Below are positions 1 through 6,492 of a DNA stretch of 64,000 nucleotides, piece after piece. The stretch is from Rhodoferax sp. Lineage in GTDB: Bacteria > Pseudomonadota > Gammaproteobacteria > Burkholderiales > Burkholderiaceae_C. The translations under genes were made by a program, and so were the position numbers. The stretch lies in the NCBI GenBank assembly GCA_024236015.1, contig JACKLK010000001.1, forward strand, positions 558,001-622,000. The letters run 5' to 3'. The number at the start of each line of letters is the position of its first letter. Within the stretch, counting starts at the first letter, position 1. The notes under the pieces were generated by a model. It was not told the DNA's origin. It saw nothing but the letters and a program-made list of their open reading frames with translations, and made no database searches.

Positions 1-603
1 TGCGGCGGCCATGGGCAGCAACTCGCGTTCGGCCGTGCGTTCCACCAGGCTGTATTCCAGCTGCACCGCCGCCACGGGCGTCGAGCCGCGGAACTGGGCG
101 AGCAGCGCCGCCGTCGCGACACGCCAGGCGGGGAAATCCGACAGTCCGGCGTACAGGATCTTGCCGGTGCGCGCGAGGTCGTCGAGGCCGCGCATGATCT
201 CGTCCATCGGCGTGACACCGTCCGGCATGTGCACCCACAGCAGGTCGATGCGGTCCGTCGCGAGCCGCCGCAGGCTGGCCTCGACCGACTGCAGCATGGC
301 CTTGCGGCTGTTGCCGGTATGCTGCAGGCCGCTGTCCGGCCTGTCGCCCAGCGAGAACTTCGTTGCCAGCACGATCTCGTCACGTTCACTGGCGATGAAC
401 GCGCCGACCATCTGCTCGGACTGGCCGAACTGGTACTGGTCGGCGGTGTCGATGAAATTCCCGCCGGCGGCGCGATAACGGGTATAGATCTTCAGTGCGT
501 CGGCTCGGTCGCTGCCGTAACCCCAGCCGGTGCCGAAGTTGGCCGCGCCCAGGGCAAAGGTCGAAACACGCAGGCCGGTCTGGCCAAGAATGCGATAACG
601 CAT
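1..603 (-). CDS. Aldo/keto reductase, C-terminus cut by window edge
   Basis: NAD(P)H-dependent oxidoreductase of the aldo/keto reductase superfamily; it would reduce an aldehyde or ketone in the cytosol, substrate unknown. The gene runs leftward from an ATG at 603, and 201 residues are visible before the window ends, about two thirds of a normal AKR. The start LGQTGLRVSTFALGAANFG is typical of the Tas/YajO-like bacterial branch. The catalytic tetrad is readable: D52 and Y57 in NFIDTADQYQFGQSE, K82 in LATKFS and H125 in DLLWVHMPDG. Strand beta-4 (RIDLLWVHMPD) and the segment KILYAGLSDFPAW also match the TIM-barrel family. It is separated by 264 bp from the next gene on the same strand, so it is probably its own transcription unit. 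Confidence in the family is high; the physiological substrate cannot be read. Confidence 0.9.
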   Translation of the reverse strand, partial: MRYRILGQTGLRVSTFALGAANFGTGWGYGSDRADALKIYTRYRAAGGNFIDTADQYQFGQSEQMVGAFIASERDEIVLATKFSLGDRPDSGLQHTGNSRKAMLQSVEASLRRLATDRIDLLWVHMPDGVTPMDEIMRGLDDLARTGKILYAGLSDFPAWRVATAALLAQFRGSTPVAAVQLEYSLVERTAERELLPMAAA

Positions 604-867
604 GCTGTCACCTCACGAAGGGTCGGTACGGATGGCATGTCGCTGGCCGGCTCGGGTGTCGTGGTCGCCGGCCGCCGCGACGGCTGCGGTCAGCCGCCAC
701 CGAGATGATCGACCGACCGTGATGACAGTGTGGCGCGCAGCTGCGGTGCATGGCATCCCCCGCAGGGGACGCCCGCGGGCTCCCGGATGGGGGACATGGC
801 CGTTGGCCCCCAAGGGGACGGCGCATCGGCTGGCCCGGACGGCGCCAGGCCGCGATGCATGGCTGCC
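604..867. other. Intergenic stretch without a convincing gene
   Basis: This 264-bp gap lies upstream of the leftward aldo/keto reductase and downstream of the leftward DUF6152 gene. The open frames crossing it look like chance frames of high-GC DNA and resemble no family. The one structure seen is an imperfect hairpin at 752-773 (GGCATCCCC / GGGGACGCC around a 4-nt loop) without a following T-run. It might help end the DUF6152 transcript, but this is weak. Confidence 0.4.
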
Positions 868-1347
868 TCAGGCCGGGTTCGACCGCAACCCGTACAGCTG
901 CCCGTCGATGATCAGGTATTCGACCCGCGCGAACATGTCGCCTTTTTCATCCGGAAAGGTGTAGGCCACGGCCGAGACGGTATCGCCGGCCTTGGGCTGC
1001 GGCACCTTCCAGGCGTTGATGCGGGTCATCGGCGACAACTCGATGGTCCAGTCGCCCCGGCGCCGGGGCAGCTGTGCGGCCGCCAGCACCTTGGCGCCGT
1101 CGACGCTGCTGGTCTGCGCCGGTACCGACAGGCTGGCCAGGTTGGCCGGCAACACGGCGTCGGCGGTGACGGTGACGACGATTTCCGCGTGCGGGTTCTG
1201 CCATTTGACGGCCTTCACCTTGCCGGCGAGGTAGATCGGCCGGTTCTGGTCGAAGCTCGACCAGCCGTGATGGGCCAGGGCGTTGCGGTGTGTGGCGGCA
1301 AGTGCAAGGGCGCAGCCGGCCCCGGTGAGGATGTGACGACGTTGCAT
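868..1347 (-). CDS. DUF6152 family exported protein
   Basis: Small exported protein of about 159 residues; function unknown. The chosen ATG at 1347 gives MQRRHILTG, a twin-arginine-like N-terminus followed by a hydrophobic stretch and a cleavage-like AHH region. An AAGGA ribosome-binding site lies 8 nt before this ATG. The longer start at 1371 would overlap the upstream gene and has no such site. The mature part opens HHGWSSFDQNRPIYLAGKV and continues with VKWQNPHAEI, the signature of DUF6152 proteins, which are periplasmic and often sit beside small membrane proteins. It follows the DUF6644 membrane-protein gene, with the longer reading overlapping it by 8 bp, so the two are probably co-transcribed and may act together. 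No catalytic motif is visible. Confidence 0.8.
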   Translation of the reverse strand: MQRRHILTGAGCALALAATHRNALAHHGWSSFDQNRPIYLAGKVKAVKWQNPHAEIVVTVTADAVLPANLASLSVPAQTSSVDGAKVLAAAQLPRRRGDWTIELSPMTRINAWKVPQPKAGDTVSAVAYTFPDEKGDMFARVEYLIIDGQLYGLRSNPA

Positions 1348-1363
1348 GGTGATGGTCCTTGGG

Positions 1364-1843
1364 TCAGACATAGGCGATCCAGCGTCCGCAGGCGATCACG
1401 GCGATCCAGATCAGGATCGATAGACCCGCTTGCAGTCGGGTGGTTCCCTGCGCGGCGTCGATGGCGCCGCGGGCATGCAACACGGCCGCGTTGGTGCCGG
1501 CGGCGAACAGCAGGCCCATCTTGAGCACGAAGGCCGGGTTGGCGATCAGGTTCGCCACGTTGGTGGCGAACATCGTGAGCCCGGATGCCGCGGCGAGCAG
1601 GAAGCCGGCCAGTGTCCATGGCAGGACACGGCGCGCGAGCTGGCGCGGGTCCAGGCCACGTAATCCGCCCAGGATCGCCAGGTCGACGACCCACAAGGTG
1701 CCGAACACCAGCGCCAGGCCGACGATGTGTATCGTCTCCAGCGTCGGATAGGCATAGGGGTGGACCCGCAGCCAGACGATGGGTGCCCAGTGGTGCAGGG
1801 CGTCGAGCACGGCAGGGGGGGCGAGGGCTGCTGGCGGCGTCAT
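1364..1843 (-). CDS. DUF6644-type integral membrane protein
   Basis: Predicted 159-residue inner-membrane protein of unknown function. Four hydrophobic segments can be read: TIHIVGLALVFGTLWVVDLA, LPWTLAGFLLAAASGLTMFA, the region around ANPAFVLKMGLLFAAG, and LSILIWIAVIACGRW near the C-terminus. The overall pattern matches the DUF6644 family, small membrane proteins with conserved His and Gly residues that frequently pair with DUF6152 proteins. That is the arrangement here, with the DUF6152 gene directly downstream on the same strand. The His residues in the first segments (ALHHWAP, ETIHIVG) could ligate a metal or heme, but this is inference. Confidence 0.72.
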   Translation of the reverse strand: MTPPAALAPPAVLDALHHWAPIVWLRVHPYAYPTLETIHIVGLALVFGTLWVVDLAILGGLRGLDPRQLARRVLPWTLAGFLLAAASGLTMFATNVANLIANPAFVLKMGLLFAAGTNAAVLHARGAIDAAQGTTRLQAGLSILIWIAVIACGRWIAYV

Positions 1844-1882
1844 GCGGTGCGGGGAGGTCGCAGGGCCGGGTGCCCGTCGTGC

Positions 1883-2659
1883 CTATTTCAGGCTGCCCGA
1901 CAGGAACTGCGCCAGCCGCTCGCTTTTCGGTCGCGCCAGGACCTCGGCCGGCACGCCTTCTTCCTCGATGCGTCCCTGGTGCAGGAAGATCAGGTGGTTG
2001 GCGACCTCGCGCGCAAAACCCATTTCGTGCGTGACGACGACCATGGTGCGGCCTTCCTCGGCCAGCGTGCGCATGACCTTGAGCACCTCGGTGACCAGTT
2101 CCGGGTCGAGCGCGCTGGTGGGTTCGTCGAACAGCATGACCTCGGGCTCCATCGCCAGCGAACGGGCGATCGCCACGCGTTGCTGCTGGCCGCCGCTCAT
2201 GTGGGCGGGGTAGCGGTCTTCCATGTTGGGCAGGTCGACCAGGGCCAGGTACTTGCGCGCCCGCGCAATGGCTTCGTCGCGTGGCACCTTCATCACGTGC
2301 ACCGGTGCCTCGATGATGTTCTGCAGCACCGTCAGGTGGGCCCACAGGTTGAAATGCTGGAACACCATGGCCAGCTTGGTGCGCAGGCGCTGCAGCTGTC
2401 GCGCCTCGGCGGCGTGCAGTTCGCCGGTCTTGCCGGGCACCAGCCGGAGTTCCTCGCCGGCCACCACGATGCGACCCTGGTTCGGCTTTTCCAGCATGTT
2501 GATGCAGCGCAGGAAGGTGCTCTTGCCCGAACCGGAACTGCCGATGATGCTGATCACGTCGCCGCCATGGGCCTCGAGCGACACCCCCTTGAGCACTTCG
2601 TTGGCACCGAAGCGCTTGTGGATGTCGATGGCCTGGAGCTTGAGTGTCTTGTCGTTCAT
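1883..2659 (-). CDS. aotP: Basic amino-acid ABC transporter ATPase (AotP/HisP type)
   Basis: Cytoplasmic ATP-binding subunit that powers import of a basic amino acid, probably arginine/ornithine or histidine. It has 258 residues, standard for the PAAT family. Walker A is GSSGSGKST at residues 40-48, the signature is MSGGQQQR, Walker B is VMLFDEPTSALD, and the switch histidine is in VVVTHEMGFA. The insertion between Walker A and the Q-loop (ELRLVPGKTGELHAAEARQ) is characteristic of HisP/AotP rather than GlnQ. It is the last gene of the leftward unit binding protein, permease, permease, M14 amidohydrolase, ATPase, matching the Pseudomonas aotJQMOP order. A 273-bp gap holding a tandem repeat separates it from the preceding gene, which is unusual inside such an operon. 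Confidence 0.92.
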   Translation of the reverse strand: MNDKTLKLQAIDIHKRFGANEVLKGVSLEAHGGDVISIIGSSGSGKSTFLRCINMLEKPNQGRIVVAGEELRLVPGKTGELHAAEARQLQRLRTKLAMVFQHFNLWAHLTVLQNIIEAPVHVMKVPRDEAIARARKYLALVDLPNMEDRYPAHMSGGQQQRVAIARSLAMEPEVMLFDEPTSALDPELVTEVLKVMRTLAEEGRTMVVVTHEMGFAREVANHLIFLHQGRIEEEGVPAEVLARPKSERLAQFLSGSLK

Positions 2660-2724
2660 GGCGGATTCGGTCTGTGGCGTCGTGGTTGGCGCAACTCATT
2701 GTTCCATGGCGCTGCGCCCTGCGC

Positions 2725-2929
2725 GCCGCGCACGGCCGCTCCGAAGCGGCGGGCCCGCCCCCCAGTGGGGGGTTCGGCCGGCTTACACGCAGTAAAGCCG
2801 GACAGACGGGGGGCGTCCTTCGTCCAGGGGCCGCCGCGCACGGCCGCTCCGAAGCGGCGGGCCCGCCCCCCAGTGGGGGGTTCGGCCGGCTTACACGCAG
2901 TGAAGCCGGACAGACGGGGGGCGTCCTTC
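2725..2929. repeat. Tandem direct repeat, two 97-bp copies
   Basis: Two copies of a 97-bp sequence at 2725-2821 and 2833-2929 start 108 bp apart and differ at a single position (A at 2794, G at 2902). Each copy contains three consecutive potential hairpins: CCGCT/AGCGG, a run of six C facing a run of six G, and GCCGGCTT/AAGCCGG. The unit is non-coding and lies in the gap between the aotO-like gene and aotP. It looks like a dispersed intergenic hairpin element, of the general kind common in Burkholderiales, that has been duplicated in tandem. It may stabilise or attenuate the message ahead of aotP. Confidence 0.9.
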
Positions 2930-2932
2930 ATC

Positions 2933-4066
2933 CTATGCGCCCAGCAGGTTGCCGGTGCGAAACGGCACGCTGCCGGCGATGTTGGCCAGATCGTCGCCGG
3001 GCAGCGCGTACCGGTCGTCGGTACGGGCGTACATCACGCCGGCCACCTCGGCCCGCACGGTCAGCGAGGTGTTGGCGATCGGGTCGATGATGTCCACCAC
3101 CGGGTCGCCGGCGGCCAGCGTGTCGCCGGGCACGGCCGCAAACACCAGTACGCCGGCCACCGGCGCCTTGACGGTCTGTGCGCCGGCCAGCGGCGTGGCC
3201 GCGCAGCGGGGTTCGGGCAGCGGCGGTGGCGCCCCGGCGATGATGCCGGCATGTTGCAGGCTGGCGAAGATGGCCGCCGCATCGGCCCGGGCCAGGCCGT
3301 GTTCGAGTTGCGCCTCGCCGCGCAGCTCGACGGTGGCGCTGCCGCAGGCCTGGGCTACGGGCAGGCCGGCCAGCGCCGGGTCTGTGCGCAGCTTGTCGGC
3401 GAGTTTCCACCACAGGCCGGAGAAACATTCGTCGAACGAGACACCGCCGGCATCCTGCGCCAGCAGCACCGCGCGGGCGCCCAGCAGGCGCGCCAGCGGC
3501 TCGAGTTGCGGCCAGCACGGCGTTTCGGTGTACAGGTGCAGCACGGCTTCGCAGTCGCAATGCAGGTCGAGCACGATGTCGGCATCGAAGGCCAGCTGCA
3601 CCAGGGTCTTGCGCAGGCTGTGCAGGGCATTGGCGGGCTTCCACTGCGCCAGCCAGGCCGCGACCGCGGCGCGCACGGCGGCGACGTTGGCCGTTGCATC
3701 CTGCGTGAGCTTGTCCTTGACCGTATCGAAGACGGCCGTGGCCAGGTCGGGGTAGTTGCGATTGAAGTTCTCCGAACTGCCCAGCTCGAACCGTCCCATG
3801 GACTTGTGGTCGAGCCGCTGGGCCAGGCCGATCGGGTTGGCCACCGGCACCAGCACCACCTCCCCGCGCATGTCGCCGCGGGATTCGGCCGCTTCGAGCA
3901 GGGCGCGCAGGTGGTAGGCCGCCAGCATGCCCGGCAGTTCCTCTGCGTGCAGGCTGGCCTGGACATAGGCCTTGGGTCCGGCGCCGGGCTGGCCGAAATG
4001 CAGGCTGGTCACCTGGGTCTGGCGGCCCAGGCTCTGGTGTTCCAGCGGATGGTCGATGCGGCGCAT
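2933..4066 (-). CDS. AotO-like M14-family amidohydrolase (AstE/AspA superfamily)
   Basis: Zinc-dependent amidohydrolase of the succinylglutamate desuccinylase/aspartoacylase superfamily, 377 residues. The zinc ligands are visible: H40 and E43 in ASLHAEELPG, and H169 in VLDLHCDCE. The family motif SSENFNRNYPD is at about 98-107. A C-terminal beta-barrel-like region (about 290-377, APVAGVLVFAAVPGDTLAAGDPV) resembles the barrel domain seen in this family. It sits between the permease and ATPase genes of the transporter, the place of aotO in the Pseudomonas aot operon. It may deacylate an imported acylated amino acid before catabolism. The precise substrate is not known, and the desuccinylase AstE itself is a different subgroup. 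Confidence 0.85.
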   Translation of the reverse strand: MRRIDHPLEHQSLGRQTQVTSLHFGQPGAGPKAYVQASLHAEELPGMLAAYHLRALLEAAESRGDMRGEVVLVPVANPIGLAQRLDHKSMGRFELGSSENFNRNYPDLATAVFDTVKDKLTQDATANVAAVRAAVAAWLAQWKPANALHSLRKTLVQLAFDADIVLDLHCDCEAVLHLYTETPCWPQLEPLARLLGARAVLLAQDAGGVSFDECFSGLWWKLADKLRTDPALAGLPVAQACGSATVELRGEAQLEHGLARADAAAIFASLQHAGIIAGAPPPLPEPRCAATPLAGAQTVKAPVAGVLVFAAVPGDTLAAGDPVVDIIDPIANTSLTVRAEVAGVMYARTDDRYALPGDDLANIAGSVPFRTGNLLGA

Positions 4067-4085
4067 GGTGGCGTGTGTCCTCGAT

Positions 4086-4799
4086 TCAATGCCGGCGTGG
4101 TGCCAGGTGTGCCAGGAAGCGGCGCTCGGCCAGCTTGAACAGGCCGATCAGGCAGAACGTCGCGCACAGGTAGATCGCGGCGGCCGCCAGGTAGGCCTCG
4201 AACGGCAGGTAGAAGTCGGAGTAGATGCGGCTGGCCGCGGCGGTCACGTCGAGCAGCCCGGGCACCGCGCTGGCCAGGCTGGTGCTGTGCAGCATCATGA
4301 CCACCTCGTTACTGTACGGGGGCAGCGTGCGGCGCATGGCGCTGGGCAACACGATACGCAGCATGACCTGGAACCGGCTCATGCCGAAGGCCTGCGCCGA
4401 TTCGATCTCGCCGGCGTGGGTCTCGCGGATCGCGCCGGCCAGCATCTCGGCGGTGTAGCCGGCCGTGTTCAGGCTGAAGGCCAGCAGCGCGCAGAAGGCC
4501 GGTTCCTTGAAGTGGGTCCAGGGCCAGGTGTCGTCCCAGCGGGCCTGTATCCATTCGAGCTGGCCCAGTCCGTAATAGATCATGTAGACCTGGATCAGCA
4601 AGGGCGTGCCGCGGATCACGAAGGTGTAGGCACCGACGATGCGCGCCAGCCATTGCCAGGGGCCGGTCAGCGCCAGCGCGAACAGCACCGCCATCACGCC
4701 GCCGATCACCAGCGAGGAGCTCAGCAACCACAGCGTGGTCAGGATGCCTTCGCCATACAGCGCCAGGCTGTCGGGGCGGAAGATGACTTCCCAGTCCAT
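4086..4799 (-). CDS. aotM: Basic amino-acid ABC transporter permease (AotM/HisM type)
   Basis: Inner-membrane permease of 237 residues that, with the neighbouring permease, forms the transport channel. It has the PAAT-family pattern: an early helix (ILTTLWLLSSSLVIGGVMAV), the conserved TFVIRGTPLLIQVYMIYYG segment, and a cytoplasmic EAA loop (AFGMSRFQVMLRIVLPSAMR) that contacts the ATPase. Its ATG directly follows the TAG of the upstream permease (TAGATG), which argues for translational coupling. The next gene downstream starts about 20 bp further on. HisM and AotM are the closest recognisable types. Confidence 0.92.
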   Translation of the reverse strand: MDWEVIFRPDSLALYGEGILTTLWLLSSSLVIGGVMAVLFALALTGPWQWLARIVGAYTFVIRGTPLLIQVYMIYYGLGQLEWIQARWDDTWPWTHFKEPAFCALLAFSLNTAGYTAEMLAGAIRETHAGEIESAQAFGMSRFQVMLRIVLPSAMRRTLPPYSNEVVMMLHSTSLASAVPGLLDVTAAASRIYSDFYLPFEAYLAAAAIYLCATFCLIGLFKLAERRFLAHLAPRRH

Positions 4800-5486
4800 C
4801 TACAGGTCCCCCCGTTTCGTGCCCAGGCTGTAGCGCGCATGCAGGCGCCGCAACACGCTCAGCGAGACCCAGGTGTAGAGCAGGAACAAGGCGCCGGTGA
4901 ACAGGAAGAACGCGAACGGCGAACGCGTCGCCGCGCTGGCCTGCTTGGCCAGGTAGGTCATCTCCTGCAGGCCGATCAGGCTGATCAGCGCCGTGGCCTT
5001 GATCAGCACCAGCCAGTTGTTGGTGAAGCCGGGCAGGGCGTAACGCACCATCTGCGGCAAGGTGATGCGAATGAAGGCCTGCACCGGGCCCATGCCGAAT
5101 GCGGCCGCGGCCTCGAACTGGCCACGTGGAATGGACAGGATGGCGCCGCGAAAGGTCTCGGTCATGTAGGCGCCGTAGATGAAGCCCAGCGTCATCACGC
5201 CGGCGCTGAACGGCTCGATGTCCAGCGTCATGTCGGTGCCGGACATCTCGAGCAAGGTGTTGATGCCGATGCTGCCGCCGTAGAACACCAGCAGCATCAG
5301 CACCAGTTCGGGAATGCCGCGGATGATGGTGGTGTAGACGGTGGCCAGTGCCACCAGGGGCTTGTTGCCCGAGAGCTTGGCCGCCGCCCCCATCAGCCCG
5401 AGCACGATGGACACCGCGAGCGCCGCCAGCGACACGCCGACGGTCAGCAGTGCGCCTTGGAGGATGGACCAGTAGTATTCGGACAA
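4800..5486 (-). CDS. aotQ: Basic amino-acid ABC transporter permease (AotQ/HisQ type)
   Basis: Second inner-membrane permease of the basic amino-acid importer, 228 residues. Visible family features are the N-terminal helix LLTVGVSLAALAVSIVLGLM, the motif TVYTTIIRGIPELVLMLLVF, and the EAA loop AAAFGMGPVQAFIRITLPQ. Later hydrophobic segments end in a short basic C-terminal tail. The gene follows the binding-protein gene after about 76 bp containing a strong hairpin, and is joined without a gap to the other permease gene. This order (J, Q, M) is that of the aot and his operons. Confidence 0.92.
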   Translation of the reverse strand: MSEYYWSILQGALLTVGVSLAALAVSIVLGLMGAAAKLSGNKPLVALATVYTTIIRGIPELVLMLLVFYGGSIGINTLLEMSGTDMTLDIEPFSAGVMTLGFIYGAYMTETFRGAILSIPRGQFEAAAAFGMGPVQAFIRITLPQMVRYALPGFTNNWLVLIKATALISLIGLQEMTYLAKQASAATRSPFAFFLFTGALFLLYTWVSLSVLRRLHARYSLGTKRGDL

Positions 5487-5516
5487 GTACGCGTGGGATG
5501 GGGGGAGAGGACAACA

Positions 5517-5543
5517 GGCCGGCGACCGCGCGGGTCACCGGCC
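5517..5543 (-). terminator. Hairpin between binding-protein and permease genes (likely attenuator)
   Basis: On the minus-strand transcript an 11-bp stem (GGCCGGUGACC / GGUCGCCGGCC) closes a 5-nt loop just after the binding-protein stop codon. Its only irregular pair is a G-U wobble, which would be a C-A mismatch on the other strand, so the structure favours the leftward transcript. No U-run follows. It is therefore probably a partial terminator or 3' stabiliser that gives the binding protein more expression than the permeases, a common arrangement in such operons. Confidence 0.6.
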
Positions 5544-5562
5544 GGGGCGGGTGATGGCCGGA

Positions 5563-6330
5563 TCAGCCGCCGTAGACGTCGATCTTGAAGTACTTGTCGT
5601 TGATCTTCTTGTAGGTGCCGTCGGCGCGGATCGCCTTGATCGCACTGTTGAGTTCCTTCTTCAGCTCGGGCTGGCCCTTGCGGATCGCGAAGCCGGCGCC
5701 GATGCCGAAATACTTGGGAATGAACAGCTCGGGGCCGACCAGCACGTAGTCCTTGCCTTCGGGCTTGGACAGGAATCCGCCGGTGACCTCGAGCACGTCG
5801 GCCACGGTGCCGTCCAGGCGGCCCGAGCGGATGTCGAGGTAGACCTGGTCCTGCGCCTCGTACGGGGTGACGGTCACACCGACCTTCTTGAGCTCGCCGT
5901 TGGCGTATTTCTCTTGCGTGCTGCCCTTGAGCACGCCGATCTTCTTGCCCTTGAGCGAGGCCACGCCGTCGAACTTGATGTCGTTCTTGATGACGATCTT
6001 GCTGGGCGTGTTGTAGTACTTGTCGGTGAAGTCGACGACCTTCTTGCGGTCCTCGGTGATCGACATCGAGCTGATGATGACGTCGTATTTCTTGGCCTGC
6101 AGGCCGGGAATCATGCTGTCCCACAGCTGCTCGACGAAGACGCACTTGCGCTTGAGGTGTTCGCAGACGGCATTGGCGATGTCCACGTCGAAGCCGGTGG
6201 GCTTGCCGTCGGCGGTCTTGAAGGTGAACGGTTCGTAGGTCGGGTCAATCGCGACCTTGAGTTCCTTGTCCTGGGCCGCGGCAGTGACGGCCATGGCACC
6301 CATGGTCAGTGCCAGGATGAGTTTCTTCAT
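5563..6330 (-). CDS. aotJ: Periplasmic basic amino-acid binding protein (AotJ/ArgT type)
   Basis: Periplasmic substrate-binding protein of 255 residues that captures a basic amino acid (lysine, arginine, ornithine or histidine) and delivers it to the permeases. A Sec signal peptide covers about residues 1-19 (MKKLILALTMGAMAVTAAAQ). The mature protein shows the family 3 solute-binding fold: ELKVAIDPTYEPFTFKTADG, GFDVDIANAVCEHL and YDVIISSMSITEDRKKVVDF. It is the first gene of the leftward transporter unit; an AGGGGATCC segment lies shortly before the ATG. The codon use is lysine-rich compared with its neighbours, as is usual for highly expressed periplasmic binding proteins. Confidence 0.93.
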   Translation of the reverse strand: MKKLILALTMGAMAVTAAAQDKELKVAIDPTYEPFTFKTADGKPTGFDVDIANAVCEHLKRKCVFVEQLWDSMIPGLQAKKYDVIISSMSITEDRKKVVDFTDKYYNTPSKIVIKNDIKFDGVASLKGKKIGVLKGSTQEKYANGELKKVGVTVTPYEAQDQVYLDIRSGRLDGTVADVLEVTGGFLSKPEGKDYVLVGPELFIPKYFGIGAGFAIRKGQPELKKELNSAIKAIRADGTYKKINDKYFKIDVYGG

Positions 6331-6351
6331 GTGAGGATCCCCTGAGAATGG

Positions 6352-6368
6352 CCCGGGCGCTGCCCGGG
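6352..6368 (-). promoter_or_regulatory. Leader hairpin before the binding-protein gene
   Basis: A perfect 7-bp stem with a 3-nt loop (CCCGGGC GCT GCCCGGG) lies 22 bp before the binding-protein ATG. It falls in what should be the 5' leader of the aot-like transcript. It could stabilise the message or mark an operator. No clear -35/-10 pair could be placed with confidence in this divergent gap (6331-6492). Confidence 0.35.
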
Positions 6369-6492
6369 ACCGGGTTGTGACAAAAATGCAATTCTAGGCC
6401 GGGGTGGCCTGCATCCGGGTCAGTGTTTGCCCTCTAATCGACGCTGGAATAGGGCTAACCCGTACACTCGGGGGTCCCCCCGAATGGCTCCC

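Noticed and set aside
2725..2929. Repeats considered as a CRISPR array or transposon ends
   Set aside because: There are only two copies of 97 bp with an 11-bp gap, no spacers of uniform size, no cas genes and no transposase nearby. They fit an intergenic hairpin element better.
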